Source of the DNA: an uncultured Prevotellaceae bacterium
GTDB lineage: Bacteria > Bacteroidota > Bacteroidia > Bacteroidales > Bacteroidaceae
DNA length: 64,000 bases
NCBI GenBank assembly: GCA_900316475.1
Contig: ONDA01000032.1
Coordinates: 1 to 64,000 of the forward strand
Reading direction: 5' to 3'
In this document: piece by piece, positions 16,317 to 26,500 of the stretch
Layout: each line of letters starts with the position of its first letter
Position numbering within the stretch: position 1 is the stretch's first letter
Program-made: the position numbers and the translations under genes
The notes under the pieces: model-generated
Told to the model about the DNA's origin: nothing
What the model saw: the letters and a program-made list of their open reading frames with translations, nothing else
Database searches by the model: none

Positions 16317-16697
16317 TTACTTCTTGGCCTTGGGACGCTTGGCACCGTACTTAGAGCGGCGCTGGGTGCGGTTGGCAACACCGGCGGTATCGAGCGTACC
16401 GCGAACGATGTGGTAACGTACACCGGGCAGGTCCTTCACACGACCGCCACGCACCAGCACGATAGAGTGCTCCTGCAGGTTGTGTCCCTCACCGGGAATG
16501 TAACTGTTGACTTCCTTCTGGTTTGTCAGACGAACACGGGCTACCTTACGCATAGCCGAATTAGGCTTCTTCGGGGTCGTTGTGTAGACACGTACGCAGA
16601 CACCGCGACGCTGAGGACAGTTGTCCAAAGCGGGTGACTTTGACTTGTCGACGATTACCCTTCTGCCTTTTCTTACCAATTGTGAAATTGTAGGCAT
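16317..16697 (-). CDS. rpsL: 30S ribosomal protein S12
   Basis: 126 residues. S12 is at the decoding centre. The conserved [13 protein letters not shown] and [13 protein letters not shown] loops are intact. The lysines whose change gives streptomycin resistance are present, so the sequence is of the sensitive type. It is the first gene of the str operon with a clear promoter upstream (16791-16798). Confidence 0.97.
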   Translation of the reverse strand: MPTISQLVRKGRRVIVDKSKSPALDNCPQRRGVCVRVYTTTPKKPNSAMRKVARVRLTNQKEVNSYIPGEGHNLQEHSIVLVRGGRVKDLPGVRYHIVRGTLDTAGVANRTQRRSKYGAKRPKAKK

Positions 16698-16790
16698 AAT
16701 ACTTTAATTTTTAATTTTTGATATATATTATTTTGTTTATATTCAGCTATTTACGCAATACGCCCTTACACTGTAAGCGAATTCGGGCTG

Positions 16791-16798
16791 CAAAGGTA
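16791..16798 (-). promoter_or_regulatory. str operon promoter (-7 box)
   Basis: Minus strand TACCTTTG followed by GCAGCCCGAATTCG. The start region is almost identical to that of rpsJ. The leader of about 85 nt contains the small palindrome CTTACACTGTAAG (16765-16777). Confidence 0.75.
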
Positions 16799-16833
16799 CA
16801 ACTATTTTCTGATTCTACCTAATATATAGACAA

Positions 16834-16890
16834 GAAAAAAGAGTCAAAAGTGACTTATTTAATAATAAATAACACTTTTAACTCTTTTTT
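16834..16890 (-). terminator. Long AT-rich terminator after the 2200-residue gene
   Basis: AAAAAAGAGT...AAAAGTG...TTATTTA pairs with TAAATAA...ACTTTT...ACTCTTTTTT, an imperfect stem of about 25 bp. A/T runs lie on both sides, so it can act in both directions. It lies 28 nt beyond the stop at 16918. Confidence 0.8.
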
Positions 16891-16917
16891 TATTTACTCA
16901 TTTCGTCCTATGCCTGC

Positions 16918-19900
16918 TCACTTCACCTTCACGGTTTTGCCGCAGTGAATATAGATGCCCGGTTTCGTCGGGGTTTTCTGTCCTATCCGCACGCCTTGCA
17001 GCGTGTACCAGTAGGTGTCAGCGTTAGACGCAGGGGCAGAAACATCTCTTATGCCCGTAGTCTCGTCAACAAAGACAGCCGTATAGGTATGGCTTCCGTC
17101 CACGCTGATGCGTATGGCGGTCTCCTCGGAGAACACCTCACCGTCGCAAAGCCAATGACTCAGCACATAACCCTCGACGGGTACGGCCGACAGCAGCAGT
17201 TTGTCGCCCCAAGTATAGATTCCAGACGTAAAGCCTGTAATGGTTCCATATTCGGTGTCACAGTCTACGACGACATTGCAATCTATGGGCACGAATACCG
17301 CACGCAGTGTAGCGCTACCCGTAACCACATATTCCAATTTCTCCTGTCGGGCAATGGTCTTGCCGTCGGCCTGCCATTGGTCAAAGCGGTAACCTTCAGC
17401 TGCCGCGGCGTTCAGAGTCAGTTTTCCATAGCCGTAGTCGCCACTTTGCTTGTCTATAGAGCCCGCCGTGGCATCAGGACCGACAACCATCTCGAGATGA
17501 GCCGTGGCAGCCACCTTCTCAATCCATGAGATAGCGTACGTGCCATGCCCCGTTTGTCCATCGACATCCTTGAGTCCCTCGGTATCCACGCTCATTATAT
17601 GTGTGCCCGGAGTCACTGCAAGCTTGGTCATATCAATGGTGAACGTAGCACCGTTATCGGCAGACGCAACACTACAGCTATCAGAACGGAACATTGTTTC
17701 GCCGGCACTGATGGAGAAGCGATTGTAACTGAGACGACGCATAGGCCTTGTAAACTCCACGATGGCTTTCACCACAGGCTGCGTCGTTGTCTCGCCGTCA
17801 TGAACCTCCGTGCCATCGTCCGTGAACAGGCGGATACGCATCACCTCTGCCGGTGCGCCCGGCTTCTCAGCAAACGTCAGCTGATAGCTCTCGCTGCTCT
17901 GGCGGAGGGAGTCGGCAAAATGCAGGTTGTTCTCATAGATGATGGAGAAGTCACTCTGTACGTTACGGTCGCTCTGCCAGAAATTGGCTGGACTCATCAC
18001 CATGCCGTCGCTCTGACGCACCACCTTTGTAAGCATCATCTTACCATTCGTCGGGTCGTGCAGGCGTCCATAGACCCAGCCCTTCCCAGTAGCACTGACA
18101 GAAAGGATATAGTTTCCGGCAGAACCAGATATCTCCGACTTTGACGTCACATTCTCCACCGTCTGCTCCTCAGAGCCGTCGGCAGGCCATGCTGTATCGG
18201 GAGTACCATCGGCATCGTTTATCTCGTCAACGAGGAACACGTTACCCTCAGCAATGGCGCTGACCTTATAGTCAAGGTCTATGGGCAGCATCTCTCCACC
18301 ACCGGCCTCAGCCGCCGCAGACTTGCTCATGTCCCTCACCGTGCGAACCAGCGTTTTCGGTGCGTAGACACTCTTCACCCCTGCCTTTCCGCTGACGGAG
18401 AAGGAAAATTGTGAATCCCAATGTCCTGTCTCGTCGGTTCCGTAGATGAAGCGGTGCAGTGAGGTACCCTTGGCAGCCAGCGTGTCGATGACAACCTTCG
18501 CAAACATGGAGTTAGCGGGTGTCATCCTTACAACGTCATTTACCTCTTCGCTGTAAAGCAGCTCATAGCCAATCTGATTCCCGCTTGCACTCGAAACTAC
18601 GCTCGGCTGCGAGTTGGTGACGCTGATGTCGGTGACATCTACCAGACTGGGATTGGTAACGAGTACCGCCATCTCCGCCGGCTCTGTAGCCTCCTTGGCT
18701 TCCGTGGCAGCATCGTCAGCCAGGAAATTCTTCTGCACGAACATCATCACCGTCATTTTGCCCACGGGCTTCACCGTCATTTTCACGCTGGGCAGTGCGG
18801 CGGCGCTCCTTATCTGCTTGCCAAGGTCACGGTAAGCCAGCTGTCCGCCCACGTAGTAGGAGCGCAGCCCGTCGGCAGCGGCCTCGCTCTTAGGCACAAA
18901 CTGCAGGTGCAGCGCGCCGTCGGTATGGCCTTGCAGCTGATAGCCGTCTGCGGTCTTGGTAAACCCGCTGAACTCTCCCTCCTTGACGTCGAACACGTCC
19001 GTAGAGTCCTCGTATGTGTAGTAGCCGAACGCTGTGGGGTAGAAGCCCAACAGGTCGAAGCCCGCATCCTGGCCGTTCTTCACTTCCAGGAGTGCTTTGA
19101 CAGGCATTTCCACCGGCACGTCCTTCAGTTCGTCCTCAAAGGTGAGACGGAAGTAGGAATTATAACTGGGCAGAGGAATCCAGGTGCCGTCAAGCTTGTC
19201 GGAGCCGTCCACGATGATGGAATCGTTAGGATCGTCAAACGGGATGGGGAAGTCATCATCCTCACCGTCTTCACCGTCCGGATTGTCCTCACCGTCGCCT
19301 GGAACCACCGTCTCCGGCGTTTCCGTGCCGTCGCCACAGCCCATCAGCATCTGATAGGCATCCTCCTCGGAATATGACTCACCGTTGATACTGAATCCAT
19401 ACTTCATCAGCATCGTGGCAATGCTGCGACGGTTGCGCGACTCCGGAGCACTGTAGGCAAAGTCTACCACCCACGACTCCTGCGGATAAAGCACAGAGGG
19501 CAATGCACTCACCTGTTTCAGCGTTACGCCCGGCACCTGCGGCAGTGTCACGCCCATGTTCACGGCGGCGCGGGAGCCTACGTTGGTAATCTTCATGGAG
19601 TAGATGGTATCGTTGCATCCCAGGTCGCCAGCTTCAGGCAGCGTCGGGATGACGATGGCCTGCGGTGCTGTGTAGTCAATGTCGATGTCAGAGGACAGCT
19701 CATACTCACCCGTCTCGGCATTGGCTCCAAGTATGAAGTTGGTCAGCACCGCCTTGTAGGGCAGGTAGAGGTCTGTGCGCACGGTCTCGTCAGGGCCTAT
19801 CACCACGCGGCGCTTCACGGTCTTGTGGCGCTGTGCCGAAGCCTCTACGAGGTAGGTGCCGGTGACGATGCTGGCCGACGACCAGCGGCCATCCTTGTCG

Positions 19901-22900
19901 GCATTGCCCGTAGCCACCACCTGGCCGGTACGTTCGTTGGTCACTTTTATCTCAGCCCCACTCACATGGCCGGCTCCCTTGCCGGACTTTGTAAACACGT
20001 CGTGGAGATAGACATCCAGATGCGACGGCACACGAACAGGGTCTATCAACTCCTTGTTGCCCACAATCCTCACGGCCACGCTGAGCGACCTTGGCATTCC
20101 ACTCTCAGGACTCAGCAGTACTGACGTCGAGTAGGTGTTGCCTGTCGCCATATTGATGTTGTGCGTCAGCTGCAGGTAAAGCGTGGTCGACTTGCCCGGT
20201 GCCAGCGAGGGCAGCGTGCGCCCGCTGAGACTCTTCAGCCACGGTGTGATGGTCGGGATGGAGAGTGTTATCGGCCCTGTGGCGCGGAGGCCGTAGTTGG
20301 TAACCTTCACGCTGAGCTCACGGCTGCCCGCCCACAGCAGGGTGGTAGATATGCTCGACGGCGACAGGCTCAGGTTGCCCGACGTGGCCCGGCAGAAGTA
20401 GTTGACTTGCAGGTTGGCCGACGCCCCTTCGCTGCATTTGGCCGTCAGCATGAAGGTGGCGTAGCTGCCTGTCATGCTCTTCTTAGGCACCACGGTATAG
20501 CTGATGACAGCCGACGCCCCGGCGGCCAGTGTCTGCGGCACGCCCTCCAGCTGCAGTTCACAGCCGTCCGGCAGGGTGCTGTGCGTCAGCGTAATGCCCG
20601 TGATGGTCTTGCCCGACGTGTTTTTGAGGGTCAGCTTGCCTGTCCGGCTGTAGTTCACGTTTTCAGTCCAGTAAGTCTTGTCGGCTGTCAGCGTCATGTT
20701 CCACACGTTGATGTTCACCTGCTTGGCCGACTCCGTCTGTCCCAGTGCCAGCGCCATCACCTTCATGATGCCCGCTGCCGAGCGGTCTATGGCCACCTGC
20801 GTGCGGAACGACCCGTCGGCGCCCATCTTCGTGTCGCTGTAGGTGCGCTGGCCGCTGCCTTTCAGTGTCACGCGGACGGTCTGTCCGTTCAACTTCCCGC
20901 TGACGCGGCCTGTCACGAGTACCAGCTCGCCGGGCAGGTACGACTCGCGGTCGGTCTGCAGACTCTCCACGCTGAACGGTGCAGCCACGAACACCTTTTT
21001 AAATACGCGCGATACGTTGTTCGACGTTGAGAACTCCTTTATCTTCTCGTCGCCGTTGACACGGGCATAGAGCCAGTAGTCGCCAATCACCTGCGGGATG
21101 TCGGCTGTGAACTTCAGTTTCTGCACGTCGCCGATGGCCAGTTCGCGCTCGGTGTAGACCGTCGTGATGTGCGTGCTCTTAGCATAGCGGTTGAGTGTGC
21201 TCGACGTACACAGGTAGAAGTCTATCCTCATGCCGGTGGGCAGTATGGCGGTGCCCTCATTGCCTATTTCGGCATACAGCGTGGCCGGTGTGCCGGCGTA
21301 GAACTGGTTATCATCGTAATCCACCGACAGGCACACGGCGTCGGGCAGTGTGCGGTCGCTGACGCGCAGGGTCAGCGCTGCCGGTTCTATGTTGCTGGCC
21401 ATGGCCGTGAGCGTCACCTGGCGGTCGTCGCCCTCGCTCTGGTTCTTGGTGGCCTGGGCCGTGAATGTCGTGGCATAGCTGCCCGACGGAATCGTCACCG
21501 TCTTCGGTACGGTCACGCCGGCATCGCTGCTGCCGAGGGTGACGGTCAGGCTGCCGCTGGCAGAGGCCACATAGCGGCGCACGGTAATCGTGGCCGACGA
21601 ACCCTCCTTGATCGTGCTGACACGCGAGGTCAGCGTCAGGTAAGGCACCTCGTCATCGCTCACGCGCAGACTGGTGGTGGCGTAGGCGCGGTCGCCGCTG
21701 CCGGCATAGCTGTTGCTGCCCTCCACAAACAGCTGGGCAGTGATGGTGGCCGAACGTTCGCCGTCAACGGAGCTGTTGTCCGACACGCTTACGGGCACCT
21801 CCACCGACTTCGCACCGACGGGAATCACTACAGACGTGCTCTTCAGCACCACGTCGCTGCGCGAGCTGCTGAGCTTCACACGCATGGCCTGATCCAGGCC
21901 GCGGTCGCGGCTGACGATGACCGTCGAAGCCGCCTCTCCGGCATTCTCCGCCACTATCGACGGCGTACATACAGCACTGATGGCTGGCCGGTCGTCATCC
22001 AGCAGGCTGACCGTCACCGCTGCCGACTGATAATCGGCGGGTGAGGTGCTGAAGCGGACGGTGCCGTCGAGCTGCGGCGTGTTGTCGTGGATAGCCGTCG
22101 TCGTCACGGAGCCGGAGGTCTGCCCTGCCGGAATCTCGATGGTGAGCGGGGCTGTAAACCGATAGGGCTGTGAGCACGACAGGGTCAGCTTCAGATGGTC
22201 GGTCAGCTCGCCGCCACGGGTGGCGGTGATGGTGAGTTGCTGCCCCTCATGGACCGACGCAGCCGACGCTTTCAGTGTCAGCGGGTTGCGGTCGTTGTCG
22301 ATACGGGTGATATGGCAGCTCACCTGATTGTAGCCGTTGGCCTGCGGAATCGTGACGTCACACTCACGTGTACGCACTATCTGGTCGTCAACGGCATAGA
22401 TGCGGAACGAGGCGCCCTCAGAGCCGGCCGGAATGGTGATGTTCACCGGCAGGACGTAGCTGCCAAGCTTCAGCAGTCCGGAGACGTTGCACTGCACGCG
22501 AAACGTCTCAGCCCGCGACCAGTCGCCCGTCCGGGTGAGCTTCATCGTGATATAGTCATCACTCCAGTAGGAGCCGTAGTACCGGACACGGCCCTCGTTC
22601 AGCGTGTTCTTGTCGTAAGTCAGGCGGAGCAGCTTGGTCAGCGTAACGGTGGCGGCAGACACTCCCGTATTGTTCCAGTCATCCACCTTCAGTTCGCCTG
22701 TGTCGTGGTTGGGCACCATTTCCACCACAGCCTTCACCTTGCCGTCTACATGAGGGGCAGAGGGGATAGTAAACTGCAGGCTGCGCTGTACGCTGCCGCC
22801 GGCAGCCAGCGTGCCGGTATAGGCCACGCTGCCTAAGTAGCAGCGTCCGTCGGTGACGGTGCTCTGCAGGTAGTATTTCTCCGTCCAGCCCGAACGTGTG

Positions 22901-23520
22901 GGGCCATTGCCTATGTTCTTGGCCGTATAGCCTATGGTGACCTTCTCGCCGGGAGTGAGTGTCGTCGGACTGAGCGTGACACTGGCCGGTGTCAGGTCGG
23001 GCAGGTCCTCACGGGTCACGGTGTAGGTACACTCCGCCGTCTTGCTCGTGGCTATGTTGTTGCCCTTCTTGTCGGTCAGCACCACATTGCTGACTTTTAT
23101 CTTGTGCGACAGCACACCCTTGTCCTGAGCCGCCATGGGCAGCGACAGCAGCAGTCCGCTGTTGCCGGCCACGGGCGCATTGGCCGTATTCATCATCACC
23201 ACCCGGTAGGTGGTGTTGGCAGCACTCACGGTGTGGACGCTGGCCGAGTGGCCGTGTACCTGTGCGCGTCCCCCGAGGCGCGGCGTGCCGCCAGCGGGCA
23301 TGGAGAACGGCAGCTCGATGTCAAACTGTATGCCTATCACCTCGTCGCTGTTGTTCATGTAGATGGGCACGCTGACGGTGCGGTTGACGCCGCCCACGAA
23401 GTCCTCCAGCACGATGACGTTCTCACGGGTCTGTGCCACGGCGGCAAGTGCGGTGGCGGTCATGGCTATCAGCGACAGCATGACTCGTTTCATGTTGATT
23501 AGTCTGAATATCTGTTTCAT
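16918..23520 (-). CDS. Giant surface protein with CARDB, Calx-beta and InlB-like repeats
   Basis: 2200 residues. Translation starts at 23520, or more likely at the ATG at 23493 (MKRVMLSLIAMTATALAAVA, a signal peptide). Approximate order: a CARDB-like domain (165-290, PDLTPASVTLSPTTLTPGEK); three or four Calx-beta-like modules (310-720, with IPAGQTSGSV, VSVSDNSSVDGERSATITA, IPSGSYATTF); more CARDB/Ig-like domains (730-1300); a carboxypeptidase-like strand region; an acidic Asp/Glu linker near 1400; two InlB-B-type repeats (about 2020-2160, AAEGYRFDQWQADGKTI and VPVEGYVLSHWLCDG); and the tail YWYTLQGVRIGQKTPTKPGI, GKTVKVK. It is an elongated adhesin-like surface protein. The gene follows the 1468-residue gene by 24 nt. 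Confidence 0.85.
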   Translation of the reverse strand: MKQIFRLINMKRVMLSLIAMTATALAAVAQTRENVIVLEDFVGGVNRTVSVPIYMNNSDEVIGIQFDIELPFSMPAGGTPRLGGRAQVHGHSASVHTVSAANTTYRVVMMNTANAPVAGNSGLLLSLPMAAQDKGVLSHKIKVSNVVLTDKKGNNIATSKTAECTYTVTREDLPDLTPASVTLSPTTLTPGEKVTIGYTAKNIGNGPTRSGWTEKYYLQSTVTDGRCYLGSVAYTGTLAAGGSVQRSLQFTIPSAPHVDGKVKAVVEMVPNHDTGELKVDDWNNTGVSAATVTLTKLLRLTYDKNTLNEGRVRYYGSYWSDDYITMKLTRTGDWSRAETFRVQCNVSGLLKLGSYVLPVNITIPAGSEGASFRIYAVDDQIVRTRECDVTIPQANGYNQVSCHITRIDNDRNPLTLKASAASVHEGQQLTITATRGGELTDHLKLTLSCSQPYRFTAPLTIEIPAGQTSGSVTTTAIHDNTPQLDGTVRFSTSPADYQSAAVTVSLLDDDRPAISAVCTPSIVAENAGEAASTVIVSRDRGLDQAMRVKLSSSRSDVVLKSTSVVIPVGAKSVEVPVSVSDNSSVDGERSATITAQLFVEGSNSYAGSGDRAYATTSLRVSDDEVPYLTLTSRVSTIKEGSSATITVRRYVASASGSLTVTLGSSDAGVTVPKTVTIPSGSYATTFTAQATKNQSEGDDRQVTLTAMASNIEPAALTLRVSDRTLPDAVCLSVDYDDNQFYAGTPATLYAEIGNEGTAILPTGMRIDFYLCTSSTLNRYAKSTHITTVYTERELAIGDVQKLKFTADIPQVIGDYWLYARVNGDEKIKEFSTSNNVSRVFKKVFVAAPFSVESLQTDRESYLPGELVLVTGRVSGKLNGQTVRVTLKGSGQRTYSDTKMGADGSFRTQVAIDRSAAGIMKVMALALGQTESAKQVNINVWNMTLTADKTYWTENVNYSRTGKLTLKNTSGKTITGITLTHSTLPDGCELQLEGVPQTLAAGASAVISYTVVPKKSMTGSYATFMLTAKCSEGASANLQVNYFCRATSGNLSLSPSSISTTLLWAGSRELSVKVTNYGLRATGPITLSIPTITPWLKSLSGRTLPSLAPGKSTTLYLQLTHNINMATGNTYSTSVLLSPESGMPRSLSVAVRIVGNKELIDPVRVPSHLDVYLHDVFTKSGKGAGHVSGAEIKVTNERTGQVVATGNADKDGRWSSASIVTGTYLVEASAQRHKTVKRRVVIGPDETVRTDLYLPYKAVLTNFILGANAETGEYELSSDIDIDYTAPQAIVIPTLPEAGDLGCNDTIYSMKITNVGSRAAVNMGVTLPQVPGVTLKQVSALPSVLYPQESWVVDFAYSAPESRNRRSIATMLMKYGFSINGESYSEEDAYQMLMGCGDGTETPETVVPGDGEDNPDGEDGEDDDFPIPFDDPNDSIIVDGSDKLDGTWIPLPSYNSYFRLTFEDELKDVPVEMPVKALLEVKNGQDAGFDLLGFYPTAFGYYTYEDSTDVFDVKEGEFSGFTKTADGYQLQGHTDGALHLQFVPKSEAAADGLRSYYVGGQLAYRDLGKQIRSAAALPSVKMTVKPVGKMTVMMFVQKNFLADDAATEAKEATEPAEMAVLVTNPSLVDVTDISVTNSQPSVVSSASGNQIGYELLYSEEVNDVVRMTPANSMFAKVVIDTLAAKGTSLHRFIYGTDETGHWDSQFSFSVSGKAGVKSVYAPKTLVRTVRDMSKSAAAEAGGGEMLPIDLDYKVSAIAEGNVFLVDEINDADGTPDTAWPADGSEEQTVENVTSKSEISGSAGNYILSVSATGKGWVYGRLHDPTNGKMMLTKVVRQSDGMVMSPANFWQSDRNVQSDFSIIYENNLHFADSLRQSSESYQLTFAEKPGAPAEVMRIRLFTDDGTEVHDGETTTQPVVKAIVEFTRPMRRLSYNRFSISAGETMFRSDSCSVASADNGATFTIDMTKLAVTPGTHIMSVDTEGLKDVDGQTGHGTYAISWIEKVAATAHLEMVVGPDATAGSIDKQSGDYGYGKLTLNAAAAEGYRFDQWQADGKTIARQEKLEYVVTGSATLRAVFVPIDCNVVVDCDTEYGTITGFTSGIYTWGDKLLLSAVPVEGYVLSHWLCDGEVFSEETAIRISVDGSHTYTAVFVDETTGIRDVSAPASNADTYWYTLQGVRIGQKTPTKPGIYIHCGKTVKVK

Positions 23521-23544
23521 ATTTTGTCTGGCCTCCTACCTTAT

Positions 23545-26500
23545 TTATTTCTTTAGTACTTTCACTGTCTTGCTGGTACCGTCGGCTTCTATGGTGCGGA
23601 CGATGTAGACGCCCGGCGCCAGGCGCGTCTCGATGACGGTCTTGCCGTCGGCGGCACTGCGCACCTCGCTGATGCCAGTGGGTGTGCCTATGGCGGCTTT
23701 CACCTCACGGGCGGTAGTGTCGGCACAGCGTATGGCGACAGGTACGGCACTGTGCGACAGGGCGAGCACCGCCGCTCCCGTGCCTGCGGGGATGGTGGCT
23801 CCGGTCGTCGAGAAGATGACGTAGCGCGAGCCGGTGGCGGTGTTCTGGCCTATCATGCTGAAGTCCTTGTGCCTGAGCAACAGGCTCACCTCGTCAGTAC
23901 TTGCGCCCTCCACCTCAATGTCTATGGCGGCGATGTCGTCAGCCGATGTCAGGGCAATGCGCCCGTTCTGCTCATACACCCAGCAGCTGGCGTCGGCAGC
24001 GTCGTCGGCCCTGCGGTCCAAGCTGCGAGCCCGGTCGCTGCGGCGGGCGTTGTTAGGCAGTCCGAGCATGATGTTCACCGTGCAAACGATGTCCTGCACG
24101 TTGATATTCTGGTCTGTGTAGGTGTTGGCAGCCCAATAGTTGAAGGGCTGTGCCGTGGCCAGGATGTAGTTCAGCGTGTGCTGCACGTCGAGCACGTCCA
24201 CCGTGCCGTCGATGTTGGCGTCGCCAAGGAGTACGCTGAGCTGTGCCGGACAGGCCGACCACTGCTGCCACTTGCCCCGGGTGACGAGTGCCACGAACTT
24301 CTTATCTTCTAACGATATGCTGGTCTGCTGCTGCGGTGTGAACTTCCACCCGCTGTTGGCGCCGTTGTAGGAATAGGTGCCGTAGACGGTTTCCGGCTTG
24401 TTGACGTCCACCACCTGGATGTCGGCTCGCAGGCTGTTGTCGTTCTTGTCGGCGTCATAGTAGAAGAGTGACGGCAATGCCAGCGACACCGCCTGGCCTA
24501 CAGGGGCCGTCGTGGGGGTGAGGCTCCCGGACACCAGCGGGTTAATGAAATTTTCGGAAGAAGGAGTAACAGCGGAGCTTGCCGTGCGCATCTGGCTGGC
24601 AGCGTTGAACGTGGTGATCGTAGCAGGCAGCAGCCCCGACACCTGCGTGATGCGGTTGTAGCTGACGTTGAGAGTCTTCAGCTTCGGCATCTTGGCCACC
24701 AGTGGTGTTATGTCGCCGTAAATGTTGTTGCGGCTCAGGTTCAGCAGTGTGAGTTCCGGCAGCGACGGCATCCAGCTGGTGCTGAGCGTACCGGTCAGGC
24801 CACGGTTGGCGAGGTTGATTTCTATGACGCGATGGTTGAGGAAGGTCACGCCGGGGAAGTCGCTCTCATAGCGCCCGTTGTTGGCGAAGTTCCAGTAGCC
24901 GCCGAGCCCTAAGTTGTCGCTGATAAGCTTCAGGGCAGCCAGGTCGTCGGCATTGATATAGTCAATGGACGGGGCGGTCAGCTTGATTTCCTTGACATAC
25001 ACCACCGTCGATTTGGATCCGCAGAAGGCACGCAGATACAGCGTGTGGCTGCCTGTCAGTCCGCCGCAGTCTATGCTGTAGTTGTGGCGCTCGATGCCCT
25101 GGCCGGCGTCGTGGCCTCCGTCTACTATGCAGTGGCCGTTCTTCTGGCCGGGGTCGTTGTCCCAGTAGTATTCCACCCAGTCTATCAGGCCGCCCTCAGC
25201 CGCCACGGCGAACGAAATCTTATAGTCGGTGTTGACGCCCGACGTGGGGAAGTCGACCAGCGAAAACACGGGCGTGGGGTCGGTGACCGTCTGCTGTTCT
25301 ATAGTGACCTCTTTGGTTGTCACGGCCCAGTAGCCGCTGTAGCTACAAGTCCTTACCACCAGCGTATGCCTGCCGGCGCTGAGTCCCGTGGTGCTTACGG
25401 TAAATCCCTTCTCCCATCCGTTTGCTACGTAATTGTTGTTTGCATTTTTCAGCGGACTACCCTTTGTCCAGCCGGGATCAGTGTCCCAGAAATATTCTAC
25501 CAGTTTGGGGGAGTCTATCCCACTAATCATATAATTGACAGGTACAGCTTCACCTTGACTGACGGTTGTCTGAGTCCACCTGTCAAATTCCGTGAACATT
25601 GGCAGGTCAGAGGGGTATTCTGAATAGCCGGTTGTCCATCCTATTTGCTGTTTTTTGACATAGCTGTTTGTGACGACCCAGTCATATCCATTACTGTCAT
25701 CCACATTGCCATAGACATAGCAGCTGTTGACAATGGCATTGTCACATTCCCAGTTAAGGCCACTCAAAATGTTGTTTGCCCGGCAATGCTCTATCAGTGC
25801 ATCATTGTCGCGGACGACAATGTCTTTGTTCACCAGAATATAATCTACAGTGACTTGCGGTGCTTCAATATAGAGGTTCTCTATCAGAGAATTTAGCCCT
25901 TTCTCATAAATCTTCTGCCCCACGATCTTTACGCTCTTCGAAACGGTCTGGTCGCCGGACACAGCGGAAAAGAAAACAAGCAGCACGTCGCCATCCTTCA
26001 CCTGGTTGCTCGCCATAGCTGCGTTGATGCTTTCAAAGTCATAGCGTATAGGTGCATAGTTGCCAATCATCCAGGTGCGGCCGTTGTAGGTCCTGGTGTC
26101 CGTCCCCGTGCCGGCACCCTTCAGCGTGAGATAACCGCCCTGCCCAGCGTAAGCCTTGGTTTTGTCCATGTAGTTTGAGTTGTATTTTGTCCCGTCGCCA
26201 CCAACAAGACTTGTGCATCCACTAAACATTTCATCCGAATAAGTCACGTTTGTTGTGCTCCATTCTCCGCCAACGACAATAGTTTTTAGAGAACTGCAGC
26301 CACAGAACATAGCAAACATGTCTGTCACATTCTGCGTATTAAAGCTGCTCAAGTTTAAACTTGTAAGAGAACTGCAGTATTCGAACATAAAACCCATGCT
26401 TGTCACATTCTGCGTATTGAAGCTGCTCAAGTTTAAACTTGTAAGGGAACTGCAGCCTTCGAACATACCATACATGTTTGTCACATTCTGCGTATTGAAG

